Below, piece after piece: positions 9,054-16,574 of a DNA stretch of 64,000 nt. The DNA comes from Planctomycetota bacterium (lineage in GTDB: Bacteria > Planctomycetota > Phycisphaerae > SM23-33), in NCBI GenBank assembly GCA_022705325.1, contig JAKJER010000004.1, forward strand, positions 62,001 through 126,000, in the 5' to 3' direction. The position numbers were made by a program, and so were the translations under genes. The notes below the pieces were generated by a model that worked only from the letters and a program-made list of their open reading frames with translations, ran no database searches and had not been told where the DNA came from. The stretch's first letter is position 1. Each line of letters begins with the position of its first letter.

Positions 9054-9851
9054 TCAGTCCTCCTTGCCCATCCGCCAGGCGGAGATCAACTCGGTGACCT
9101 CTTCCTCGAGCATCACGCCGAAGAGGCTGGTGCGGCTCTTGAAGAGGTGGTAGGCGAAGAGGGCGGGGATGGCGATGGTAAGCCCGGCCATGGTGGTGAT
9201 GAGGGCCTTGGAGATGCCGCCGGCCAGGGCGGTCGCGTCGCCCATGCCGACCATGACGACGGTGTCGAAGGCGTCGATCATGCCGATGACGGTGCCCAGC
9301 AGGCCCAGCAGGGGGGCCAGGGTGGCCACGATGGCCAGCGGGTAGGCCCGCAGCAGATGGCGGCGCAGCTCGCGCGAGGCGATGTCGCCGGCGGCGGTCG
9401 AGATGTCGGCCACCGGGGCGGTGCGGTGCTCGGCCACGAACGCCAGCACGCGGGCCAGCGTGCTCTTGTTCCGCCGGCACAGGGCCAGCAACTGGTCCTG
9501 CTTTCCCTGCCGCCAGAGGCGGTCGGCCTGCTCGGCCAGCCCGCGGGGGACGATCCGCCCGCGCCGCAGCATGAAGATCCGCTCGAGAGCGAACATCACG
9601 CCCACCACCGACAAGGCCAGCAGGGCCCACATGGTCTGCCCGCCCGCCCGCATCTTGGTCAGCCATTCCTCGTACATGCCTTGGATGGGCTTGTCGGCGG
9701 GCCGGCTGGCCGCCTGGCTGGTCGCCTTGGTGGTCGCTGCCTCCGCGCCCGCGGGCGCCTCGCTCGACTGGGCCCAGGCCGAGGGGGCCAGCAGACACGT
9801 CATCGCCACGGCTGCCCACAGGGCCGCCCACGCCGTCACTCGTCGGTTCAT
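9054..9851 (-). CDS. ExbB/TolQ/MotA-family proton channel protein
   Basis: A 265-residue protein. It starts with a cleavable signal peptide (MNRRVTAWAALWAAV to AWA, about residue 27) and an Ala/Thr/Ser-rich linker, which is typical of the long planctomycete ExbB form. Three membrane helices follow: about 72-92 (MWALLALSVVGVMFAL), 165-187 with LGLLGTVIGM, and 205-230 (ITTMAGLTIAIPALFAYH). The last two line the proton path in this family. The start has GGAG 7 nt upstream. It is the first gene of the minus-strand set exbB-exbD-tolA-like-sulfatase-ankyrin-sulfatase-RG lyase, spaced by 70 bp or less. Confidence 0.93.
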   Translation of the reverse strand: MNRRVTAWAALWAAVAMTCLLAPSAWAQSSEAPAGAEAATTKATSQAASRPADKPIQGMYEEWLTKMRAGGQTMWALLALSVVGVMFALERIFMLRRGRIVPRGLAEQADRLWRQGKQDQLLALCRRNKSTLARVLAFVAEHRTAPVADISTAAGDIASRELRRHLLRAYPLAIVATLAPLLGLLGTVIGMIDAFDTVVMVGMGDATALAGGISKALITTMAGLTIAIPALFAYHLFKSRTSLFGVMLEEEVTELISAWRMGKED

Positions 9852-9917
9852 GCTTTCTCCAGAACAGGTCTCGCCGGACCGGCCTGGTCACTTCAGTGAT
9901 CCAGGTACGATCGGTAC

Positions 9918-9946
9918 TTGTCCAACGCGACGGCCGGGGGGATTAT
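9918..9946 (+). promoter_or_regulatory. Possible sigma-70-type promoter for the LeuB-family gene
   Basis: TTGTCC at 9918-9923, 17 bp, then GATTAT at 9941-9946. Each box matches 4 of 6 consensus bases. It lies in the 305-bp divergent gap between exbB and the dehydrogenase gene and would give a leader of about 200 nt that includes the long-range stem at 10033-10143. Weak, pattern-based call. Confidence 0.3.
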
Positions 9947-10032
9947 TGGCACGTGCGGGACTTATGGCCTGCCTGCCGAGAGGAAGGGATACATGGGATT
10001 GCGCAAGGGGCCTTGTGAAAAAGGACCCTTCA

Positions 10033-10143
10033 CAGTAGACTGTCGGGTCTGCCTTCCGGCGAGCAGGCCTTCTTTACGGCCCGGATGCCGGCAGGCGGAG
10101 ACGACCCGGATCGGCCGGCCGGCTGGTCCGACCCGACAGACTG
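10033..10143 (+). promoter_or_regulatory. Potential structured mRNA leader closed by a long-range stem
   Basis: Bases 10040-10049 (CTGTCGGGTC) pair perfectly with 10130-10139 (GACCCGACAG). The helix is extended by 10033-10036 (CAGT) with 10140-10143 (ACTG), separated by a 3-nt bulge on the 5' side. This makes a 14-bp helix enclosing about 80 nt of GC-rich sequence and ending 13 nt before the ATG at 10157, so the ribosome site (GAAAGGA) abuts it. It resembles the closing stem of a leader RNA or attenuator. I recognise no known riboswitch core. The remainder of the 9852-10156 gap shows nothing coding. Confidence 0.4.
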
Positions 10144-10156
10144 AAAGGACTGCACC

Positions 10157-11260
10157 ATGAGGATTGCGGTGATTGGCGGCGACGGGACCGGCCCGGAAGT
10201 GGCGGCGGAGGGGCTCAAGGCCCTTGCGGCGGTGGCCGAGCGCATCGGCTTCGCTTACGAAACCAAGCATTTCAACGTCAGCGGCGACCGCTACCTGGCA
10301 GCGGGGGGCGACCCGGCCGAGGCGTCCATTCCCGTCATCCACGACGGCGAGATCGCGGAGATGAAGACCTACGACGCCCTCTACCTGGGCGCCGTCGGTC
10401 ACCCGGACATCGCCCCGGGCATCATCGAGAAGGGGTTGCTGCTGAAGCTCCGCTTCGCGCTGGACCAGTACATCAACCTCCGCCCGGTGCAACTCTACCC
10501 GGGCGTGGACACGCCGCTGAAGGGCAAGGGCCCCTCCGACATCGACTTCGTCGTGGTGCGCGAGAACACCGAGGGCATCTACACGGGCATGGGCGGCATC
10601 CAGTACAAGAATACGCCGCAGGAAGTCTCGACCCAGCTCAACTGCACCACGCGGTTCGGGGCGGAGCGGTGCATCCGCTATGCCTTCGAGTTCTGCCGAC
10701 GGCGCAACAAGAAGAAACGCCTCACCCTGGTCCACAAGATCAACGTGCTGACCTTCGCGGGCGACACCTGGTTCCGGGCCTTCAACGAGATCGCCAAGGA
10801 ATACGGCGACATCCAGACCGACTACAACCACGTCGACGCCTGCTGCATGTGGTTCGTCAAGAGCCCCGAGTTCTACGACGTGATCGTCACCGACAACATC
10901 TTCGGCGACATCATCACCGACCTGGCCGCCATGATCCAGGGCGGACTGGGCGTGGCCGCCGGGGGCAACATCAACCCGACGGGCCTGTCCATGTACGAGC
11001 CCATGGGCGGCTCGGCCCCCAAGTACACGGGCAAGAACGTCATCAACCCGGTGGCCGCCATCGCCGCCATGGCCATGCTGCTGCGCGAGACGGGCAACAA
11101 CACCAAGAACCTCACGCTGGTCAAGGCCGGCGACTGCGTCGAGAACGCGCTGCGGGCCGTCACGCCGAAGATGGCCAGCCAGGCCGCCGGCAGGATGGGC
11201 ATGTCCACGACCGAGGTCGGCGACCTGGTCGCCAGGACGATCAAGGAGACGCCCCAGTAG
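10157..11260 (+). CDS. Isocitrate/isopropylmalate dehydrogenase family enzyme
   Basis: A 367-residue beta-decarboxylating dehydrogenase. It has the N-terminal IAVIGGDGTGPEV motif, a substrate-arm motif LDQYINLRPVQLYPG, catalytic Lys/Asp region (HKINVL), and the metal-binding signature NIFGDIITDLAA. The length fits NAD-dependent 3-isopropylmalate dehydrogenase (leucine synthesis). However, the specificity segment reads VVRENTEGIYTG, which is closer to isocitrate, tartrate or homoisocitrate dehydrogenases than to the RELTGGIYFG of classical LeuB. I therefore call the family with confidence and the substrate tentatively as 3-isopropylmalate. It has its own ribosome site (AAAGGA) and an unusual leader. 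No other leucine gene is near, and the gene downstream (11427) is unrelated by function. Confidence 0.88.
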   Translation: MRIAVIGGDGTGPEVAAEGLKALAAVAERIGFAYETKHFNVSGDRYLAAGGDPAEASIPVIHDGEIAEMKTYDALYLGAVGHPDIAPGIIEKGLLLKLRFALDQYINLRPVQLYPGVDTPLKGKGPSDIDFVVVRENTEGIYTGMGGIQYKNTPQEVSTQLNCTTRFGAERCIRYAFEFCRRRNKKKRLTLVHKINVLTFAGDTWFRAFNEIAKEYGDIQTDYNHVDACCMWFVKSPEFYDVIVTDNIFGDIITDLAAMIQGGLGVAAGGNINPTGLSMYEPMGGSAPKYTGKNVINPVAAIAAMAMLLRETGNNTKNLTLVKAGDCVENALRAVTPKMASQAAGRMGMSTTEVGDLVARTIKETPQ

Positions 11261-11426
11261 CTTGACCATCGCCCATTGGCAATTGACCGTTGAAGACCAG
11301 CCGCGGCGGGCCCTGTGCCCGCCGCGCGTTTTCTGCGGGATGTCAGGCCTGACATTCTCCCTTCCCTCGGCCATTGCAGGCCTTCTATTGCGTTCAACTA
11401 GGTACACGAACGACGGAGACCCCATC

Positions 11427-12752
11427 ATGACATCGCACGCAACGAGACACGTCCTGCACACTCGTCCGGTCCTTGAGCGGCGCGGATTCCTGAAGAGCGC
11501 AGCCGCCGCGCTGGCGGCGCCGCTGGTCCTGCCGGCGGCCGTGCTGGGGCGCGACGGCAAGACTGCCCCCAGCGAGCGGATCGTCTTCGCGAACATCGGC
11601 GTGGGCAACCGGGCGCGGCACGTCATGCCGTGCTTCCTGGCCCAGGAGGACCTGGTGTTCGTCGCCGTCAGCGACTGCCGGGCGGACCGCCTCGCCTCGG
11701 CCAAACAGATGATCGACGCGCACTACCGCAACAGCGACTGCCGCACCTACGCCGACTTCCGCGAGTTGCTCGCCCAGAAGGACATCGACGCGGTGTTCAT
11801 CGCCACCGGCGATCGCTGGCATACCACCGCCTCGATCTTCGCCGCTCGAGCCGGCAAGGACATCTACAGCGAGAAGCCCGTTTCCATGACCATCAGCGAG
11901 GGCCGCTCCCTCGTCGAGGCCTGCCGCCGTTGCGGTACGATCTACCAGGCCGGCACCCAGCGCCGTTCCACCGCGTCGTACCGCTTCGCCCGCGAGATGG
12001 TCCGCCAGGGCCGGATCGGCAAGCTCCGCACCGTCGAGATGCAGGTCTGGGCCGGGCCGGGCATTCCCCACGACAAGCCCGCTCCCGTGCCGGCCGGGTG
12101 GGATTTCGACACTTGGCTGGGTCCGGTCGCCTGGACCCCGTTCGTGCCCAAGCGCCACGACGGCGGCAACTGGAACTACTTCTGGGACACCGGCGAGGGG
12201 CCCATCATCGGCATGGGCTGCCACTACACCGACCAGATGCAGTGGACCCTCGGAACCGATTGCACCGGGCCCGTCGAGTTCGAGGGCACGTGCACCTGGC
12301 CCGACCCGGCCAAGTTCATGTCCGAGACGCCCATCACCGCCGAGGTCCGCTGCCGTTACGCCGACGGCCTGGTCGGCGTGATGTACTCGCGCCGCACCTT
12401 CGGCGAGCGGTACATCAAGTACATCGGCGACGAGGGCTGGATCCAGGTCGACGACCAGACCGACAAGGTCACCGCGCACCCCGCGTCCATCCTGGACCTC
12501 CAGGGCGCCGCCCAGGTCGGCTGGGCCGACGCCGGCGGACACGTCCGCAACCTGCTCGACTCCATCCGGAGCCGCCGACCCACCATCTGCTGCCCCGAGA
12601 CCGCCCATCGCGCCCAGACCATCTGCCAGGCCATGAACCTGAGCCTGCGACTCGGGCGAAAGCTCAAGTGGGACCCGGTGGCCGAATGCTTCGACTGCGA
12701 CCAGGCCAACCGCATGCGACACCGCCAGCCGCGCGCGCCCTGGATCATCTGA
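11427..12752 (+). CDS. Tat-exported Gfo/Idh/MocA-family oxidoreductase
   Basis: A 441-residue protein. The start at 11427 (GGAG upstream) gives a twin-arginine-like signal, ERRGFLKSAAAALAAP, after a 17-residue n-region. The Rossmann part follows (IVFANIGVGNRARH), then the family motif SEKPVSM with the conserved Lys of EKP, and a C-terminal alpha/beta domain with GMGCHYTDQMQW, where His/Asp residues sit in the usual active-site helix. Members oxidise, reduce or epimerise sugars using a bound nicotinamide cofactor. Tat-tagged members are especially numerous in planctomycetes and presumably fold with cofactor before export. It is followed after 32 bp by the HEAT-repeat gene and is probably co-transcribed with it. 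Substrate is unknown. Confidence 0.88.
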   Translation: MTSHATRHVLHTRPVLERRGFLKSAAAALAAPLVLPAAVLGRDGKTAPSERIVFANIGVGNRARHVMPCFLAQEDLVFVAVSDCRADRLASAKQMIDAHYRNSDCRTYADFRELLAQKDIDAVFIATGDRWHTTASIFAARAGKDIYSEKPVSMTISEGRSLVEACRRCGTIYQAGTQRRSTASYRFAREMVRQGRIGKLRTVEMQVWAGPGIPHDKPAPVPAGWDFDTWLGPVAWTPFVPKRHDGGNWNYFWDTGEGPIIGMGCHYTDQMQWTLGTDCTGPVEFEGTCTWPDPAKFMSETPITAEVRCRYADGLVGVMYSRRTFGERYIKYIGDEGWIQVDDQTDKVTAHPASILDLQGAAQVGWADAGGHVRNLLDSIRSRRPTICCPETAHRAQTICQAMNLSLRLGRKLKWDPVAECFDCDQANRMRHRQPRAPWII

Positions 12753-12784
12753 CCCCTGCCTCGCTCACGCGAAAGGATACAGCC

Positions 12785-14782
12785 GTGCGATCCCACATGC
12801 TCTCGATCCTGGTCGTTTGTCTGGCCATGACAAGCTCGCCTCGCCCGCTGAACGCAGCCGAGGACGTGGCAGCCCTGTTCGCCCAGGCCGCGAAATACGA
12901 GTCCGGCCTCAGTGCCGAGCCGCTCCAGAAACTCGAGCAACTCGTCTACGGCTCCGCCGCCGACGCAGCCCTCCGCACGCGCCTGGAGGCCCAGTTCGTC
13001 AAGCTGCTGACGGGCGAGGCCACCTTCGAGGCCAGGCGATTCGCCTGCAAGCAGCTCATGGTCGTCGGCACCGACGCCGCCCTGCCCGCGTTGGCCAAGC
13101 TGCTGGGCGATGAGCAGACCGCGTCCATCGCGTGCCTACCGCTGGCTGTCAGTTCCTCGCCCAAGGCGGGCGAAGTGCTCCGCGGCGCCTTGGCGTCCGC
13201 CAAGGGCCGCTCCAGGGTCCAGATCGTCACCACGCTGGGCGATCGCCGCGACTCGGCGGCTGTGCCCGCGCTGGCCGCCCTGGCCCGCGACGCCGACGAC
13301 GCGACGGCCTGCTCGGCCGTTCAGGCCCTGGGCAAGATCGCCGACGCCCCCGCCCGCGAGGCCCTGGCCGCCCTGCGAAAGGACGCCCCGCCCGCCCGCG
13401 CCGCCGCCGTAATCGAGGCGACGTTTCGCGCCGCCCGGAAACTCGCCTCCGAGGACCGGCCAGCCGCAGCCGCCCTGTACGCGGGCCTGCTCCAGGCCGG
13501 CGCGCCGGCCCACGTCCGCCGCGGGGCGATGGCCGCCCTGATGGAGCTCGACGCCGACGGCGGACAACAGCGAATTGTCGATCTGCTCGAGCATCGCGAC
13601 GCGACGCTCACGCCGCTGGCCATCGCTCGCGTGTCGGCGCTGAAGCGGGAGTCGGCATCCGCGGACTTCGCCGCGCTCCTGCCCAAGCTGCCCCCGGCTG
13701 AGCGGGCGTGGATGGTCGAGGCACTGGCCGCCCGCGGCGACGCTCCGGCCCGCCAGGCTATTCTCCAGCAGGTGCTGTCGAGCGACGCCGTCGTGCGTCG
13801 CGCCGCCGTGTCGGCCATCGGCGAACTGGGCGACGCCTCAGCGGTCGCCTCGCTGTGCAAGGCCCTGGCGGCCGCCTCGGCGACCGAGGTTCGTGAGGTG
13901 GAGGCCGCCCTGATCCGCCTGGGCGGGCGGGACCAGACCGACCAGGCCCTGGTGGGCGAGTTGAAGGCGGCGGAGCCCGCGCTGCGCCCGCAGTTGATCG
14001 CCGTCCTCGCGCGTCGCGGGGCCCGCTCGAGCATGCCCGTACTGTTGGACCGGGCCCGCGGGGAGGACGGCGGGTCCGCCCAGGCCGCCTTTGCCGCGCT
14101 GGGGCGACTGGGCGACGCGAGCGCCCTGCCCGCCGTGCTGGACGCGCTGGCGAACCTGAAGGCCGGCGACGCCCGCAGCCAGGCCGAGACCGCCGCCGCT
14201 CGCGTGCTGGCCAAGTTGACCGACCCGTCGGCCCGCTCGGCGGCCGTCCGGGCGGCGCTGACCAAGGGCTCCGACATCGCGACCCGCTGCTCTCTCATTC
14301 GCCTGCTGGGCAAGTGCGGCGATGCCGCCGCCCTGGCCGCCGTCAAGGCGGCAGCCGCCGACGCCGACGCGTCCGTCCGCGACGCCGCCGTCCGCACCCT
14401 GGCCGACTGGAGCGACGCCGGCGCCTGGGACGACCTGTCCGCGCTTGTGGCCAAGCCCGGCAACGACACGCACCGGGCGCTGGCCTTCCGCGGGCTGGTC
14501 CGCCTGGCCGGCGAGATGAACGCCAAACCCGACGCCGCCCTCATCGCTCGTTACCGTGCTCTGCTGGCCGCCGCCCGCGACGACAACGAGCGCAAGCTCG
14601 TCCTGGCCGCCCTGTCCGGCTGCGCCCACGTAGATGCCCTGGCCCTGGCCGTAGGCCTGCTGGATACGGCGCCCGTCCGGGCCGAGGCCGCCCAGGCCGT
14701 CCGCAAGATCGCGACCGCCATCCGCCCCCAGCATCCCAAAGAGGCCCAGGCGGCGCTCAGACGAATCACCGCGCCCAAGTAG
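12785..14782 (+). CDS. HEAT-repeat protein, exported
   Basis: I start this 665-residue protein at GTG 12785, which has AAAGGA 7 nt upstream, rather than the ATG at 12797. It begins with a short signal peptide (MLSILVVCLAMTSS, then NAAEDVAALF). The rest is a continuous series of about 30-residue alpha-helical pairs of HEAT/PBS-lyase type, for example DAALPALAKLLGD, SAAVPALAALARD, DASAVASLCKALA, DASALPAVLDALA and DAAALAAVKAAAAD. The protein is unusually Ala-rich, as expected for this solenoid in GC-rich DNA. No catalytic domain is visible. HEAT solenoids usually serve as binding scaffolds. It sits 32 bp after the Gfo/Idh gene, and no function can be assigned beyond that. Long open frames on the other strands are GC artefacts. 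Confidence 0.85.
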   Translation: MRSHMLSILVVCLAMTSSPRPLNAAEDVAALFAQAAKYESGLSAEPLQKLEQLVYGSAADAALRTRLEAQFVKLLTGEATFEARRFACKQLMVVGTDAALPALAKLLGDEQTASIACLPLAVSSSPKAGEVLRGALASAKGRSRVQIVTTLGDRRDSAAVPALAALARDADDATACSAVQALGKIADAPAREALAALRKDAPPARAAAVIEATFRAARKLASEDRPAAAALYAGLLQAGAPAHVRRGAMAALMELDADGGQQRIVDLLEHRDATLTPLAIARVSALKRESASADFAALLPKLPPAERAWMVEALAARGDAPARQAILQQVLSSDAVVRRAAVSAIGELGDASAVASLCKALAAASATEVREVEAALIRLGGRDQTDQALVGELKAAEPALRPQLIAVLARRGARSSMPVLLDRARGEDGGSAQAAFAALGRLGDASALPAVLDALANLKAGDARSQAETAAARVLAKLTDPSARSAAVRAALTKGSDIATRCSLIRLLGKCGDAAALAAVKAAAADADASVRDAAVRTLADWSDAGAWDDLSALVAKPGNDTHRALAFRGLVRLAGEMNAKPDAALIARYRALLAAARDDNERKLVLAALSGCAHVDALALAVGLLDTAPVRAEAAQAVRKIATAIRPQHPKEAQAALRRITAPK

Positions 14783-14852
14783 CCCATTCTTCGTCACCAC
14801 CGGACGGCATGCTCGCCCGCCTGACCGGCCAATAACTCGGGCTATCGGGCGG

Positions 14853-14881
14853 GTGCACCTGGGGCCACTGGCGGATATAAT
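14853..14881 (+). promoter_or_regulatory. Likely promoter with perfect -10 box for the STN-domain gene
   Basis: A perfect TATAAT lies at 14876-14881 in otherwise GC-rich DNA. The -35 region 17 bp upstream (GTGCAC, 14853-14858) is poor. A transcript would start near 14888, leaving about 20 nt before the ATG at 14909. This argues against the upstream ATG at 14891. Confidence 0.5.
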
Positions 14882-14908
14882 GGCAGCCCTATGGAAAGGG
14901 GCCCAGCC

Positions 14909-16291
14909 ATGACGATCCATTGGAAGACCGCGGCGATGGTCGGGGTGCTCTTGACGTGCGGGTGCGTGCTGGGCGGACCGGGGGCGGCGACGGGGCCTGC
15001 GAAGCCCGGGGCGGGTCAGGCACCGCCCGGCAAGGCGGGCGCGGCGGCGGAGCCTGCCGCGGTCGATCCGGTTGCGGCAGAGGCGGCGGTTCGCCGGCGG
15101 CTGGCCGGCCGGATCAACAAGATCGACTTCGATGACGTCCAGCTATGCGATGTCATCCAGTTCCTGCGAGACGTGTCGGGGCAGAACATCCACGTCAAAT
15201 GGGGTGCGCTGACACTGGGCGGAGTCAAGCCGGATACCCCGGTCAACATCCATCTGCGCGACGTGACGGTGGAGAAAGCGCTGCGGGTGATTCTTGACGA
15301 TGCGGGGGGCTCTGCCGGAGGCGGGTCCAGGCTGGACTACCTGGTCGAGGAGGGCGTCGTGCTGGTGAGCACGTCGGCGGAGCTGAACAGCGAGCTGCTG
15401 TTGCGGACGCATCGGGTCGCGGACCTGGTGGAGCGGCTGTGGCGGCGGTCGAACCGGGACTTCGCCCCGTGGCAGCGCGACCCATTCGACCTGCGCGAGC
15501 AGCTTCGCCCGCCGGCTAGGCCCGTCGAGCGATCGATTCCTGCCACGCAGCCGGGCTTTCGCGACACATCCAGATGCGACAGGTACCCCCCGGGCAGCAG
15601 GAACGAGGCGATGGCTGAGTTGACCGAGACGCTGACCGAGGCGGTGATGAGCAGCAATTGCAGAACCAGCGACCATCCGGTCGGGTGCCTGATAAGCGTG
15701 GGAGACACGGTGGTGTTTGTTGCCCTGCGCAACGATCACAAGACGGTCGAGGACGTGCTGGCCCAACTGCGAGAGGACAAGGGGGTCGGGGTTTCCCTGG
15801 GCCTGGCGCTCGTTCGCGTGGGCGACGAGGAGAAGGCGGCGGGGCTGCGGAAGCTGGCGACGGAGTCCAAGGCTGTGGATCGCGATCTTCGCGAGGGCGC
15901 GCGGCGGGGCGAGTGGCGGCTGGAGCGGTGCGAGGTGGAGGCGCTTCGGTTGGGCCAGCCGGCGGTGTTGCGGCGGATGGAGCAGACGGTGCTGCCGAGT
16001 GCTGCCGGCGCTGAGGCAGTGGCGCCGCCGGTGGTAGTGACGACGGGCTACGAGGTGGGCGTGCTGCCCCTGAGCCAGGACGGCGGGCGGCTTCGGGTAA
16101 GCGTGGCCTGCTCGGCTGGCTGGCCGGCCGGTCCGGGTGTGGACCGACCCAAAGCGCCGCCGGGCGTCCGTAGCGTGCGACGGGTGATCGAGACGCCCCT
16201 GCCGGCGACGGGTGCCGCGGTGGTGCAGGCGGCGCCGATGGACGCCGAGGGCGGCGGGCTGCTGCTGGTGATCTGGCAAGAACGTAAGTAA
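14909..16291 (+). CDS. Exported STN-domain protein without a secretin barrel
   Basis: A 460-residue protein started at ATG 14909 (AAGGGG 7 nt upstream). The N-terminus is hydrophobic, with LLTCGCVLGG; this may be a lipoprotein signal, but the -1 to -3 residues are not a canonical lipobox. Residues about 60-165 look like an STN domain (secretin/TonB short N-terminus): RINKIDFDDVQLCDVIQFL, then NIHLRDVTVEKALRVIL and a strand pair DYLVEEGVVLVST. In secretins and TonB receptors this domain precedes a pore. Here about 295 residues of unassigned, charged sequence follow, with no beta-barrel pattern. This stand-alone arrangement recurs in planctomycetes but its role is not known. A 9-bp hairpin overlaps the stop codon (16289-16309). 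Confidence 0.7.
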   Translation: MTIHWKTAAMVGVLLTCGCVLGGPGAATGPAKPGAGQAPPGKAGAAAEPAAVDPVAAEAAVRRRLAGRINKIDFDDVQLCDVIQFLRDVSGQNIHVKWGALTLGGVKPDTPVNIHLRDVTVEKALRVILDDAGGSAGGGSRLDYLVEEGVVLVSTSAELNSELLLRTHRVADLVERLWRRSNRDFAPWQRDPFDLREQLRPPARPVERSIPATQPGFRDTSRCDRYPPGSRNEAMAELTETLTEAVMSSNCRTSDHPVGCLISVGDTVVFVALRNDHKTVEDVLAQLREDKGVGVSLGLALVRVGDEEKAAGLRKLATESKAVDRDLREGARRGEWRLERCEVEALRLGQPAVLRRMEQTVLPSAAGAEAVAPPVVVTTGYEVGVLPLSQDGGRLRVSVACSAGWPAGPGVDRPKAPPGVRSVRRVIETPLPATGAAVVQAAPMDAEGGGLLLVIWQERK

Positions 16292-16328
16292 CTTTCTAGA
16301 AGAAGGTTACGACTTATCGGGCCGTGTG

Positions 16329-16497
16329 TGACATTTGAAGTGTCCCATTCTCGATCCCATTGTCCCGTCTTGCCTGATATTTATGATTATTACGATTATT
16401 CATATTGTTCTTCAAGTGTCTTTCTTGTAAGAACTTAATTCTTGTCGTGGCCTTGGGTGAGGGCTTCCGGACTTCCTGAAAAATGGGACATTTGACG
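16329..16497. repeat. AT-rich intergenic island bounded by inverted GACATTTGA/TGTCCCATT boxes
   Basis: Within the 283-bp gap before the glycosidase gene, GACATTTGA with TGTCCCATT (16329-16349) on the left matches AATGGGACA running into CATTTGACG (16483-16497) on the right in opposite orientation. Another TGTCCC copy is at 16361. The interior (about 16371-16440) is strikingly A+T-rich for this genome. It may be the scar or non-autonomous copy of a small mobile element, or simply a promoter region. No coding sequence is seen. Confidence 0.35.
16360..16387 (+). promoter_or_regulatory. Possible promoter for the glycosidase gene
   Basis: TTGTCC (16360-16365), 16 bp, then TATGAT (16382-16387), which matches 5 of 6 -10 bases. 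It lies in the AT-rich island and would give a leader of about 180 nt before the ATG at 16575. Confidence 0.35.
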
Positions 16498-16574
16498 CCT
16501 GCCCGGCGGGGGCGGGGGGCGTCTTGCGGGCGGGCGGTCCGCCGGGGATAATGCCGCCAACCCAGGAGAACCTT

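Noticed and set aside
11262-11426. N-terminal extension of the Gfo/Idh gene from 11262
   Set aside because: Adds 55 residues before a Tat signal, while ATG 11427 has a ribosome site and fits export.
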